Origin: Fusobacterium gastrosuis
Lineage (GTDB): Bacteria; Fusobacteriota; Fusobacteriia; Fusobacteriales; Fusobacteriaceae
DNA length: 64,000 nt
Direction: 5' to 3'
Assembly (NCBI RefSeq): GCF_900095285.1
Contig: NZ_LT607734.1
Location: 1,302,001 to 1,366,000 of the forward strand
The notes beneath the pieces are model-generated. The model was not told the DNA's origin, ran no database searches, and worked only from the letters and a program-made list of their open reading frames with translations. A program made the position numbers and the translations under genes. Below are positions 36,504-45,504 of this stretch, piece by piece. Each line of letters begins with the position of its first letter. Positions within the stretch are counted from its first letter, which is position 1.

Positions 36504-38792
36504 ATGTACAAAATTGTAGAAAAAAAATGGTTAACACCAATAATTTGTTATATGGATATAGAAGCAAAAAATTTAGCGAACTCCTCTAATCCGGGGCAAT
36601 TTTTAATAGTTAAAATCGATGAAAAAGGAGAGAGAATTCCTCTAACTATTTGTGATTATGATAAAGATAAGGGGACGGTTAGCATAGTATTTCAAGTTGT
36701 TGGTGAAAGTACAAAGAAAATGGGTGAACTTGAACTTGGGGAGTACTTTTCAGATGTTGTTGGACCACTTGGAGTAGCTAGCGAATTAATAGAATTGCCA
36801 GATGAAGAGCTAAAAAATAAAAAATATATATTCATAGCAGGAGGCGTTGGAACGGCTCCGATATATCCACAAGTAAAGTGGATGAAAGAAAGAGGCTATA
36901 AGGTTGATGTAATAATAGGAACAAGAAGTAAAGATACATTGATTTTGGAAAACGAAATGAAAAAAGTAGCAGAAAATTTATATGTTTGCACAGATGATGG
37001 AACTTATGGCTATAAGGGTTTAGTTACTGATATGTTAGAAAAATTAATAAAAGAGGGGAAAAATTATGACCATGCAGTAATTATAGGACCTATGATAATG
37101 ATGAAATTTGCTTCAAAAAAATGTAGAGAATACGGCATTAAAAACACAGTGAGCTTAAATCCTTTGATGGTTGACGGAACTGGAATGTGCGGAGCATGTA
37201 GAGTATCTATTGGTGAAAGTATAAAATTCGCTTGTGTTGATGGACCAGAATTTGATGGAGATTTAGTGAATTTTGATGAAGCAATAAAAAGACAAAACAT
37301 GTACAAAACAGAGGAAGGAAGAAACATTTTAGAAATAAAAGAAGGTGATACTCATCATAGCCCATTTTGCCAAAATCACGAAAGAGAAGAAAATAAAATT
37401 TTTGATAAAAGAAAAAGAACATCTGCCAGAGAACAAGAGGCAGATGTAAGAAATAAAAATTTTGAAGAAGTATGTTATGGTTATAATTTTGAAGAAGCTA
37501 GAGCAGAAGCTCTTCGGTGCTTAAATTGCAGAACACCATTCTGCGTAGAGGGATGTCCTGTTTCAATAAATATACCAGGCTTTATTGAAATGTTAAAAAA
37601 TAACAATATATCGGAAGCTGGGAAAATAATTTCAAAATATTCAAATTTACCAGCTATTTGTGGAAGAGTTTGCCCACAAGAAACTCAATGTGAGGCAAAA
37701 TGTATTTTAAATAGAGGGAAAAATCCACAACCTGTTTCTATTGGAAAATTAGAAAGATTTGTTGGAGATTGGATGATATCAAATAATCTAGAAATAGAAA
37801 AAGAAGCAGAGAATGGAATTAGGGTAGCAGTTATAGGAGGAGGACCAGCAGGACTTACGGCGGCTGGTGATCTTGCAAAAAAAGGGTATGATGTAACAAT
37901 TTTTGAAGCATTACATGAGCTTGGAGGAGTACTTACTTATGGTATTCCTGAATTTAGATTACCTAAAGAAAAAATTGTCAATAAAGAGATAGAAAATCTA
38001 TATAAACTGGGAGTAAAAGTAGAAACAAATGTAATTGTTGGTAGAACTTTTACTGTAGATGAACTTTTAGATGAAAAAGGTTTTTCAGCAGTGTTTATAG
38101 GAAGTGGGGCAGGTCTACCCAAATTTATGAATATTCCTGGTGAAAATTATAATGGAGTTATTTCAGCTAATGAATTTTTGACTAGGGTAAATTTAATGAG
38201 GGCAAATAAAAGTGATTACGCAACACCAATAAAAATTGGAAAAAGAGTTGTTGTTGTGGGTGGGGGAAATGTTGCAATGGACGCAGCAAGAACAGCTAAA
38301 AGATTAGGGGCAGAGGTAAATGTCGTATACAGAAGAGGAGAAGCAGAATTACCTGCTAGAAGGGAAGAAATAGAACATGCAAAGGAAGAGGGAATAAAGT
38401 TTAACTTTTTAGTTAATCCTACAGAAATTATAGGTGACGATAAGGCATGGGTAAAAGAAATAAAATGTATTAGAATGCAACTTGGAGAACCTGATGAAAG
38501 TGGAAGAGCAGCCTTTTCAAAAATTCCAGGAAGTGAATTCATTATGGAAGCAGAAACAGTAATTATGTCTTTAGGAACATCACCTAATCCATTAATAGCA
38601 TCTACAACTAATAACTTAAAATTAAATAGGTGGAAAGGTATAGAAATAGATGAAAATACTGGGAAAACTTCAAGAGATGGAGTTTTTGCAGGAGGTGATG
38701 CTGTAACTGGTGCAGCAACAGTAATTTTAGCAATGGAAGCTGGTAAGAAAGCAGCAATAGAAATTGATAATTATTTGAAAAATAAAAAATAA
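36504..38792 (+). CDS. Fused NfnA-NfnB-like protein (ferredoxin-NADP reductase / NADPH-dependent glutamate synthase small subunit type)
   Basis: One 762-residue chain combines two proteins that are separate in NfnAB. Residues 1-285 are NfnA-like: RIPLTICDYD (FAD), GGVGTAP (113-119) and the [2Fe-2S] cysteines C229, C232, C244. Residues 315-762 are NfnB-like, as in the small subunit of glutamate synthase: iron-sulfur cysteines C339, C342, C347, C351 and C386, C390, C396, C400, a first dinucleotide site GGGPAG (445-450), and a second GGGNVAMDAARTAKRLG. NfnAB is a flavin-based electron-bifurcating transhydrogenase linking NADH, NADPH and ferredoxin. There is no large glutamate synthase subunit in the window. 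TTGGAGG precedes the ATG by seven bases. Monocistronic. Confidence 0.9.
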   Translation: MYKIVEKKWLTPIICYMDIEAKNLANSSNPGQFLIVKIDEKGERIPLTICDYDKDKGTVSIVFQVVGESTKKMGELELGEYFSDVVGPLGVASELIELPDEELKNKKYIFIAGGVGTAPIYPQVKWMKERGYKVDVIIGTRSKDTLILENEMKKVAENLYVCTDDGTYGYKGLVTDMLEKLIKEGKNYDHAVIIGPMIMMKFASKKCREYGIKNTVSLNPLMVDGTGMCGACRVSIGESIKFACVDGPEFDGDLVNFDEAIKRQNMYKTEEGRNILEIKEGDTHHSPFCQNHEREENKIFDKRKRTSAREQEADVRNKNFEEVCYGYNFEEARAEALRCLNCRTPFCVEGCPVSINIPGFIEMLKNNNISEAGKIISKYSNLPAICGRVCPQETQCEAKCILNRGKNPQPVSIGKLERFVGDWMISNNLEIEKEAENGIRVAVIGGGPAGLTAAGDLAKKGYDVTIFEALHELGGVLTYGIPEFRLPKEKIVNKEIENLYKLGVKVETNVIVGRTFTVDELLDEKGFSAVFIGSGAGLPKFMNIPGENYNGVISANEFLTRVNLMRANKSDYATPIKIGKRVVVVGGGNVAMDAARTAKRLGAEVNVVYRRGEAELPARREEIEHAKEEGIKFNFLVNPTEIIGDDKAWVKEIKCIRMQLGEPDESGRAAFSKIPGSEFIMEAETVIMSLGTSPNPLIASTTNNLKLNRWKGIEIDENTGKTSRDGVFAGGDAVTGAATVILAMEAGKKAAIEIDNYLKNKK

Positions 38793-38800
38793 ATATAGAT

Positions 38801-38830
38801 AAATGCAGTTTTAACTGCATTTATTTTTTA
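38801..38830 (+). terminator. Intrinsic terminator after the NfnAB-like gene
   Basis: AAATGCAGTT and AACTGCATTT form a ten-base-pair stem with a two-base turn (in practice a larger loop), followed by ATTTTTT. Confidence 0.85.
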
Positions 38831-38872
38831 GAATAAAATTGATTTAAGTCATCGTAACTATTTAAAATATGC

Positions 38873-38901
38873 TTAAATAAAATATTAAAATATGTTATAA
38901 T
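38873..38901 (+). promoter_or_regulatory. Likely promoter of the lepB-rimI-purB operon
   Basis: A perfect TATAAT (38896-38901) stands 17 bases behind a weak TTAAAT. It is the only perfect -10 box in this intergenic region and lies about 54 bases before lepB. Confidence 0.4.
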
Positions 38902-38954
38902 AAATAGTAATTTTTTGAATAAGTTAAGAATTTTAAATAAATTAAGGAGTGAAA

Positions 38955-39884
38955 ATGAATAATAAAATTATTTTATACGGAATATTTTATGTTATTTTAA
39001 CTTCTTTTTTTCTTTATATATTTAAAAATGAAAAAAAGATAGCTAAAAATTTTTCTAAATATACCGACAGTTTTTCAGATAATATAATAACCAAATTTAA
39101 TGTAGAAAATGAAAAAGTACAAAGAACAATAAAAAAAGGAATAAGCTTAATTGAAAATATAATTGTAGCTTTAGTTTTAGTTGTGGTAATTCAAAGATTT
39201 TATATAGGAAATTTTGTTATTCCAACAGGTTCAATGATACCTACAATAGAGGTAGGAGATAGAATATTTGCAGACATGGTTTCGTATAAATTTAGATTGC
39301 CTAGAAGAGAAGAAATTATAGTATTTAAAGAACCGATAGAAAATAAAGTTTTATATACAAAAAGAGCTATGGGATTACCTGGAGAAAAAATAACAATAAA
39401 AAATAATAAATTATACATAAATGATAATGTTATTGAAAGTAGACAATATTCTAATTGGAGTATAGGGGATTCAGAATGGATAATTCCTAAAAAAGGGGAT
39501 AAGCTTGAGATTATACCAACAGAAAAGTTTCCTATTATTTATAAATCCTTTAAAGAATTTGATTGGAATGTATACGAAGTTCAAAAGGATATGTATAAAG
39601 CAAGTGCTTTTGTAGGGATAGTTATGAAAGAATTAAAATTTGTAATAAATGGAAATGAAACCGGAATGATTTTAGATTTCATACATGACGATGAGATTCT
39701 AAAAAGATTAAATTCGGGAGAGAAAGTTGAAATAACTTTAAAAGATGATTATTTTGTTGCTTTAGGGGATAATACAGATAATAGCTCAGACTCTAGAATA
39801 TGGGGATTTGTTGCAAGTAATAGAATTCGAGGAAGAGGACTTGTTAGATTCTGGCCTTTAAATAGAATAGGTATAGTTAAATGA
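38955..39884 (+). CDS. lepB: Signal peptidase I LepB
   Basis: The membrane-bound protease of 309 residues removes signal peptides from exported proteins. Two N-terminal membrane helices (about 4-22 and 64-83) flank a charged loop; the catalytic Ser93 is in TGSMIPT and the Lys136 base in LYTKRAMGLPGE. The C-terminal GDNTDNSSDSRIWGF is the family's last box. A long insertion between residues 150 and 260 is common among Gram-negative LepB. The ATG at 38955 lies five bases behind AAGGAG; a GTG six bases earlier overlaps that site and is unlikely. The stop overlaps the next gene by four bases (ATGA). Confidence 0.95.
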   Translation: MNNKIILYGIFYVILTSFFLYIFKNEKKIAKNFSKYTDSFSDNIITKFNVENEKVQRTIKKGISLIENIIVALVLVVVIQRFYIGNFVIPTGSMIPTIEVGDRIFADMVSYKFRLPRREEIIVFKEPIENKVLYTKRAMGLPGEKITIKNNKLYINDNVIESRQYSNWSIGDSEWIIPKKGDKLEIIPTEKFPIIYKSFKEFDWNVYEVQKDMYKASAFVGIVMKELKFVINGNETGMILDFIHDDEILKRLNSGEKVEITLKDDYFVALGDNTDNSSDSRIWGFVASNRIRGRGLVRFWPLNRIGIVK

Positions 39885-40339
39885 TAGTAAAGTTAAAGAA
39901 AGAGTATGTAGAAAGCTATGAAATATTGAAACAAATATTTGAACTTGAAAAAAAAATATTTTTAGAAAGTTTTTATTCTGAAGAAAGCCTGATAGAAATG
40001 TATAGTAATCCAGATATTTACAAAATCTATGTTTATTTGGAGGAAAAAGAAGTTTTAGCGTATCTGTTAGTTATGGACAGTATAGATTGCTACGAGATTT
40101 TAAAAATAGCTGTGGATAATAATTATAGAAGAATGGGTCATGCAAAATCTTTGCTTGAAGAAATAGTAATTAAAGAGAAAGTAAAAAAAGACATTTTTTT
40201 GGAAGTTAGAGAGAGTAATATAGCTGCAATAAATTTTTATAAGAAAAATAGATTTAATAAGATATCAATAAGAAAAAATTACTATAAAGATAATAATGAA
40301 AATGCAATTATAATGAAATTGGAGGTAATAAATGAATAA
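39881..40339 (+). CDS. GNAT N-acetyltransferase, RimI-like
   Basis: A protein of 152 residues with the GNAT fold. LKIAVDNNYRRMGHAKSLLEE (about 80-100) is the acetyl-CoA binding motif A (R-x-x-G-x-A), followed by FLEVRESNIAAINFYKKNRFNKISIRKNYY, the motif B region typical of RimI. RimI acetylates the N-terminus of ribosomal protein S18. The gene is tightly packed between lepB and purB (overlaps of four and eight bases), so it is translated with them. GNAT proteins vary in substrate, so only the family is certain. Confidence 0.82.
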   Translation: MIVKLKKEYVESYEILKQIFELEKKIFLESFYSEESLIEMYSNPDIYKIYVYLEEKEVLAYLLVMDSIDCYEILKIAVDNNYRRMGHAKSLLEEIVIKEKVKKDIFLEVRESNIAAINFYKKNRFNKISIRKNYYKDNNENAIIMKLEVINE

Positions 40340-41765
40340 CGAAATTTATTCAAACCCACTTTGTGAAAGGTATAGTTCAAAAGAAATGATGTATAATTTC
40401 TCACCGGATAAGAAATTTTCAACATGGAGAAAGTTATGGATAGCATTAGCTGAAGCTGAAAAAGAATTAGGGTTGGAGATTACTGATGAGCAAATCGAAG
40501 AAATGAAAAAAAATATTTTTAATATTGATTATGAGTTGGCAGCAAAAAAAGAAAAAGAATTTAGACATGATGTTATGGCACATGTACATACCTTTGGAAC
40601 TCAAGTTCCGGTAGCTATGCCAATAATACATTTAGGAGCAACATCAGCTTATGTAGGAGATAATACAGATTTGATTCAAATAAAAGATGGGCTTCATATT
40701 GTTAAAACAAAATTGATAAACATAATGAATAATTTATCTAAATTTGCTTTAGAAAAAAAATCTATTCCTACTTTAGGATTTACACATTTTCAAGCTGCAC
40801 AATTAACAACAGTTGGGAAAAGGGCAACTCTTTGGTTACAATCACTACTTCTTGATTTAGAGGAGTTAGAATTTAGAGAAAATACTTTGAGATTTAGAGG
40901 AGTAAAAGGAACAACAGGAACTCAAGCAAGTTTTAAAGATTTATTTAATGGAGATTTTGACAAAGTTGAAAAATTGGATGAAATAGTTTCTAAAAAAATG
41001 GGCTTTAATAAAAGATTTGCTGTAACTGGTCAAACTTATGATAGAAAAGTGGATTCAGAAATAATGAATTTACTTGCAAATATAGCACAATCAGCTCATA
41101 AATTTACAAATGATTTAAGACTTTTACAACACTTAAAAGAGATAGAAGAACCATTTGAAAAAAATCAAATAGGGTCATCAGCTATGGCATATAAGAGAAA
41201 TCCGATGAGAAGTGAAAGAATATCTTCACTTGCAAAGTTTGTAATTTCTTTACAACAAAGTACAGCAATGACAGCCTCAACTCAATGGTTTGAAAGAACA
41301 CTTGATGATTCAGCAAATAAAAGACTTGCATTGCCACAAGCTTTTTTAGCCATAGATGCAATTTTGATTATATGGAATAACATAATGGAAGGTTTAGTGG
41401 TTTATGAAAAAATAATTAATAAACATATCATGGCAGAATTACCATTTATGGCAACTGAGTATGTAATTATGGAATGTGTAAAAGCTGGTGGAGATAGACA
41501 AGAACTTCATGAAAGAATTAGAGTTCACTCAATGGAAGCATCTAAGCAAGTAAAAATTGAAGGAAAAGATAATGATTTAATTGATAGAATAATAGCAGAT
41601 GACTATTTTAAACTTGATAAAGAAAAACTTTTATCATTATTAAATCCTAAAAATTTCACTGGATTTGCTTCAGAACAAACGGAGAAGTTTATAAATACAG
41701 AAATTAAGCCTATAATAGAAAAATACAAAGATTTATTGGGGATAGATTCTGATTTAAGAGTATAA
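40332..41765 (+). CDS. purB: Adenylosuccinate lyase PurB
   Basis: A fumarase/aspartase-superfamily enzyme of 477 residues for two purine steps (SAICAR to AICAR, adenylosuccinate to AMP). HDVMAHVHTFG, IIHLGATSAYVGDNTDL and TLGFTHFQAAQLTTVGKRA are the substrate-binding blocks, and GSSAMAYKRNPMRSE is the flexible signature loop holding the catalytic Ser. Length is near that of the longer bacterial and eukaryotic-like type. Its ATG lies inside the end of the acetyltransferase gene, behind TTGGAGG. No other purine gene is near. Confidence 0.97.
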   Translation: MNNEIYSNPLCERYSSKEMMYNFSPDKKFSTWRKLWIALAEAEKELGLEITDEQIEEMKKNIFNIDYELAAKKEKEFRHDVMAHVHTFGTQVPVAMPIIHLGATSAYVGDNTDLIQIKDGLHIVKTKLINIMNNLSKFALEKKSIPTLGFTHFQAAQLTTVGKRATLWLQSLLLDLEELEFRENTLRFRGVKGTTGTQASFKDLFNGDFDKVEKLDEIVSKKMGFNKRFAVTGQTYDRKVDSEIMNLLANIAQSAHKFTNDLRLLQHLKEIEEPFEKNQIGSSAMAYKRNPMRSERISSLAKFVISLQQSTAMTASTQWFERTLDDSANKRLALPQAFLAIDAILIIWNNIMEGLVVYEKIINKHIMAELPFMATEYVIMECVKAGGDRQELHERIRVHSMEASKQVKIEGKDNDLIDRIIADDYFKLDKEKLLSLLNPKNFTGFASEQTEKFINTEIKPIIEKYKDLLGIDSDLRV

Positions 41766-41775
41766 AGGATAAAGT

Positions 41776-42327
41776 ATGTTGAAAGAAAAAAATAGTGAAG
41801 ATATTTATTTGGTTATATTAGTATTGTTAGGTTTATATTTATCATTAATTGAAAATATAATACCGAAACCTTTTCCTTGGATGAAAATAGGATTATCAAA
41901 TGTTGCAATACTTATAGCTTTAGAAAAATTTAATTCAAAGATGGCTATACAAGCTTTAATATTAAGAGTATTTATTCAAGCTTTAATGCTTGGAACACTT
42001 TTTACACCCGGTTTTATCATCAGTATAAGTGCAGGTAGTATAAGCACAATATTTATGATTTTTCTTTATAAATTTAGAAAATATTTTTCACTTTTAAGTA
42101 TAAGTTGTATTTCAGCATTTTTACATAATTTATTACAATTAATAGTTGTTTATATTTTACTATTTAGAAATATGCCTTTGAATAGCAAATCAATCATAGT
42201 TTTTATAGCAATATTTTTATTTATAGGAGTAATAACTGGATTAATTACTGGTATTATTGCAGAAAAACTAAATTTAAGAAAGGTTGCAAATTTTTTAAAT
42301 AAAAAAAAACTTGACAATAACATGTAA
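41776..42327 (+). CDS. Gx transporter family / heptaprenyl diphosphate synthase component I-like membrane protein
   Basis: A hydrophobic protein of 183 residues with about five membrane helices. IENIIPKPFPWMKIGLSNVAILIAL near the start and LGTLFTPGFIISISAGSIST match the family named after heptaprenyl diphosphate synthase component I, also annotated Gx transporter, which looks like a small substrate-binding (S) subunit of a vitamin-type transporter. The old prenyl-synthase name came from genetics; the topology favours transport. It follows purB after ten bases. The substrate is unknown. Confidence 0.75.
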   Translation: MLKEKNSEDIYLVILVLLGLYLSLIENIIPKPFPWMKIGLSNVAILIALEKFNSKMAIQALILRVFIQALMLGTLFTPGFIISISAGSISTIFMIFLYKFRKYFSLLSISCISAFLHNLLQLIVVYILLFRNMPLNSKSIIVFIAIFLFIGVITGLITGIIAEKLNLRKVANFLNKKKLDNNM

Positions 42328-42339
42328 ATGTAATAGCAT
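42311..42339 (+). promoter_or_regulatory. Possible promoter for glmM overlapping the end of the preceding gene
   Basis: A perfect TTGACA (42311-42316) lies within the last codons of the Gx-type gene; 17 bases later stands TAGCAT, only a fair -10. The palindrome TGACCACTCGGTCA follows about 20 bases downstream of that -10. Confidence 0.4.
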
Positions 42340-42359
42340 AACAACAATATTGATTTTAA

Positions 42360-42373
42360 TGACCACTCGGTCA
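42360..42373. promoter_or_regulatory. Palindromic operator candidate upstream of glmM
   Basis: TGACC-ACTC-GGTCA is a 5-4-5 inverted repeat, GC-rich in an otherwise very AT-rich spacer. The spacing and TGACC/GGTCA arms resemble sites bound by TetR-family repressors. It sits between a likely promoter and the glmM ribosome binding site. The regulator is not identified. Confidence 0.5.
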
Positions 42374-42396
42374 ACTAAAATTAAAGGGAGTAGACT

Positions 42397-43758
42397 ATGG
42401 GAAAAAAATATTTTGGAACTGATGGAATAAGAGGAGAAGCAAATAGAGAATTAACTGTTGATATAGCTCTAAGATTGGGCTATGCATTAGGTCATTATTT
42501 AAGGAAAGAAAAAAATCCAGATGAAAAAATAAGAGTTGTAATGGGCTGTGATACAAGAATCTCAGGTTATATGCTAAGATCTGCTTTGACTGCTGGTCTA
42601 AACTCAATGGGAGTCTATGTAAATTTCGTTGGAGTAATTCCAACTCCTGCAGTTGCTTATATAACAAAAGAAAAAAATGCAGATGCAGGTATAATGATTT
42701 CAGCATCTCATAATCCTGCTAAAGATAATGGATTAAAATTATTTAATTCAAATGGATATAAGTTTTCTGATGAAATAGAAGATGAAATAGAAAATTATAT
42801 GGATAACATAGAGGATATAATTACCAATCCAAGAGCCGGAGATAAAGTTGGGAAATTTAAGTATGCTGAAGACGAATATTTCTTATATAGAGATCACTTG
42901 ATAAAAACAGTAAAGGGAGATTTTAAAGGAATAAAAATAGTGTTAGATACAGCAAATGGATCTGCGTATAGAGCTGCTAAGGATGTTTTTCTTGAGTTAG
43001 GTGCCGAATTAGTTGTTATAAATGATGTACCTAATGGAAGAAATATAAATGTGAAATGCGGTTCAACCCATCCTGAAATTTTATCTAAAGTTGTAGTAGG
43101 GTATGAGGCTGATTTAGGGCTTGCCTATGATGGCGATGCAGATAGATTAATAGCAGTAGATAAATTTGGAAATGTTATTGATGGAGATAAAGTAATAGCT
43201 ATATTAGCATTGGAATTAAAGAGAAAAGGTCTATTGAAAAATAATAAGGTAGTTACTACTGTTATGAGTAATATGGGCTTTCAAAAATTCTTAAATGATA
43301 ATGGTATAGAATTGTTAAGAGCAAATGTTGGGGATAGATATGTACTTGAAAAAATGTTAAAAGAGGATGTAGCAATAGGTGGCGAACAATCAGGTCATAT
43401 AATTTTATCTGAGTATGCAACAACAGGTGATGGAATTTTATCATCTTTAAAATTAGTTGAAGCTATAAGAGATTTAGGCAAAAATTTAGATACATTAGTA
43501 GCTGAAATAAAAGATTGGCCACAGTTTCTTATTAATGTAAAGGTGGATAACAAAAAGAAAGATACTTGGAATCAAAATAAAAATATAACAGATTTCATTT
43601 CTGAAATTGAAAGAAAATATATTGGAGAAATAAGAGTACTTGTTAGAAAGTCAGGAACTGAACCTCTTATAAGAGTTATGACAGAAGGGCAAGAAAAAAT
43701 ATTGGTGGAAAAAATTGCAAAAGATATTGCAAATCTTATTGAAAAAGAATTAGGTTAA
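42397..43758 (+). CDS. glmM: Phosphoglucosamine mutase GlmM
   Basis: The enzyme of 453 residues converts glucosamine 6-phosphate to glucosamine 1-phosphate, for peptidoglycan and LPS precursors. KKYFGTDGIRGEANRELT at the N-terminus, the phosphoserine loop ISASHNPAKDNG with Ser104, the metal loop DGDADR and GGEQSGHII are all present, as is the C-terminal RVLVRKSGTEPLIRVMTEG. AAAGGGAG precedes the ATG. It is followed after four bases by the first small gene of the ATP synthase group, so part of the atp mRNA may start upstream of glmM. Confidence 0.97.
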   Translation: MGKKYFGTDGIRGEANRELTVDIALRLGYALGHYLRKEKNPDEKIRVVMGCDTRISGYMLRSALTAGLNSMGVYVNFVGVIPTPAVAYITKEKNADAGIMISASHNPAKDNGLKLFNSNGYKFSDEIEDEIENYMDNIEDIITNPRAGDKVGKFKYAEDEYFLYRDHLIKTVKGDFKGIKIVLDTANGSAYRAAKDVFLELGAELVVINDVPNGRNINVKCGSTHPEILSKVVVGYEADLGLAYDGDADRLIAVDKFGNVIDGDKVIAILALELKRKGLLKNNKVVTTVMSNMGFQKFLNDNGIELLRANVGDRYVLEKMLKEDVAIGGEQSGHIILSEYATTGDGILSSLKLVEAIRDLGKNLDTLVAEIKDWPQFLINVKVDNKKKDTWNQNKNITDFISEIERKYIGEIRVLVRKSGTEPLIRVMTEGQEKILVEKIAKDIANLIEKELG

Positions 43759-43762
43759 AATT

Positions 43763-43984
43763 ATGAAGTCAAATTCCTGGTTTGATAAAGATTTTTTTAG
43801 ATATTTAGCTTTATTTAGCAATATAGGATTTACAATTTTTATTAATATATTTTTGAGCATAGTTATATATAAATATTTTGAAAAGTATTTTTTTAAAAGC
43901 TTTGTAATATTTTTTATTTTCCTTGCTTTAGGGATTTTTAATGCTTTTTATAGCATATATAAGAGCATAATGAACAAGAAATAA
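43763..43984 (+). CDS. Small two-helix membrane protein, AtpZ-like
   Basis: A protein of 73 residues with two membrane helices (about 17-36 and 44-63) joined by a short basic loop. Its size, topology and place at the head of the atp operon match AtpZ/AtpQ-type proteins, which occur with AtpI and assist ion supply or rotor assembly in several ATP synthases. The family's conserved short motifs are weak here, so the call leans on context. It starts four bases after glmM and precedes the AtpI-like gene by 16. Confidence 0.55.
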   Translation: MKSNSWFDKDFFRYLALFSNIGFTIFINIFLSIVIYKYFEKYFFKSFVIFFIFLALGIFNAFYSIYKSIMNKK

Positions 43985-44000
43985 CTATGGAGAAAATAGA

Positions 44001-44372
44001 ATGGAAGATATCAAAAAACTTTTTAATAGAATGATTATTGTTACAATAATATTTCTCATTTATGGACTTGTTATTAGAAATAAGTATGTCCTAGTGGGTT
44101 TAGTCAGTGGTTGTATAATCTCAATCTTGAGTTTATATATGCTAAGTAAAGATGTAAAGAGTATAGCTTATACAAAAGATCAAAAAATTGCAAAAAGAAT
44201 AGCATTAATTGGTTTTTTAAAGAGATATTTTTTATATATCATATATTTGGCAATAATTTTACATTTTTTAGATTTCAAATATTTTATTTCGGCTGTAATT
44301 GGATTATTTAATACAAGGTTTAATATTTATATTATAGCTTTAGAGAATAAAATAAAAAAATTTAAAAAATAG
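44001..44372 (+). CDS. atpI: ATP synthase subunit I-like protein (AtpI)
   Basis: A protein of 123 residues with four hydrophobic helices arranged as two pairs: IIVTIIFLIYGLVIRNKYVLVGLVSGCIISILSLYML, then a basic loop and FLKRYFLYIIYLAIILHFLD ending with a helix and a basic tail. That is the AtpI layout. In sodium-type ATP synthases AtpI helps assemble the c-ring. It sits 31 bases before atpB. Identity over the family is low, but position and topology agree. Confidence 0.72.
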   Translation: MEDIKKLFNRMIIVTIIFLIYGLVIRNKYVLVGLVSGCIISILSLYMLSKDVKSIAYTKDQKIAKRIALIGFLKRYFLYIIYLAIILHFLDFKYFISAVIGLFNTRFNIYIIALENKIKKFKK

Positions 44373-44403
44373 ATTTATAAGGAGTTATGAAAGGAGGTAT
44401 AAA

Positions 44404-45153
44404 GTGAGAATAGGGCCTATAGAGTTTACTACACCACCTTTGGTTTCAGGGCCAACAGTAGTTTTTAAAATTTTTGGTTTACCTGTGAGTATAACTGTCG
44501 TAACAACTTGGTTTATAATGTTGCTGTTTTTTATATTTTTTAGACAAGCAACTAAGAATCTAAAAATGAGACCAACAAAATTTCAAGCTTTTTTAGAAAT
44601 TATTTATGAATTTTTGGAAAAGACAATAGAACAAATCTTAGGAGTTTGGAAAAATAAATATTATACATTTTTTGCAACACTATTTTTGTTTATTTTTGTT
44701 TCAAATATAATTACTTTTTTTCCAATCCCTTGGTTTTCATTTAAAGATGGAGTACTTACTATATATCCAGCCTTTAGATCACCAACAGCGGATTTGAATA
44801 CAACAGTTGGGCTAGCATGTATAACCACAGTTATGTTTGTAGGAGCATCAATAAAATATAACGGAATAGTGGGATATTTGAAAGGCTTTGCCTCTCCAAC
44901 ACCGATAATGATACCAATGAATATAGTTGGAGAATTAGCAAAACCATTAAATATTTCTATGCGTCTATTTGGTAACATGTTTGCAGGTATGGTAATAATG
45001 GGACTTTTATACATGGCAGTTCCATGGGGAATCCCAGCACCATTACATTTATATTTTGATTTATTTGCAGGAGCAGTACAAAGTTTTGTATTCGTAACTC
45101 TTTCTATGGTTTATGTACAAGGAGCCATAGGAGATGCAGAATATATAGGTTAA
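44404..45153 (+). CDS. atpB: ATP synthase Fo subunit a (AtpB)
   Basis: The stator channel subunit of 249 residues with five to six membrane helices. KPLNISMRLFGNMFAGMVI carries the essential Arg that faces the rotor, and the last helices (YFDLFAGAVQSFVFVTLSMVYVQGAI) are typical. A GTG start is chosen because AAAGGAGGTATAAA lies just upstream and no ATG is near. It forms the ion path together with the c-ring, which here has the sodium-binding motif. Confidence 0.96.
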   Translation: MRIGPIEFTTPPLVSGPTVVFKIFGLPVSITVVTTWFIMLLFFIFFRQATKNLKMRPTKFQAFLEIIYEFLEKTIEQILGVWKNKYYTFFATLFLFIFVSNIITFFPIPWFSFKDGVLTIYPAFRSPTADLNTTVGLACITTVMFVGASIKYNGIVGYLKGFASPTPIMIPMNIVGELAKPLNISMRLFGNMFAGMVIMGLLYMAVPWGIPAPLHLYFDLFAGAVQSFVFVTLSMVYVQGAIGDAEYIG

Positions 45154-45174
45154 ATTAAAAATAAAAAATTATAA

Positions 45175-45462
<288 letters not shown>

Positions 45463-45504
45463 TAAAAAATATTTTATATCACTTTGAGAAAGGAGGTAAG
45501 AATA

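Noticed and set aside
37064..37422. Two overlapping antisense frames in the NfnAB-like gene
   Set aside because: Hydrophobic or low-complexity shadows within a gene whose cysteine motifs confirm the plus-strand reading.
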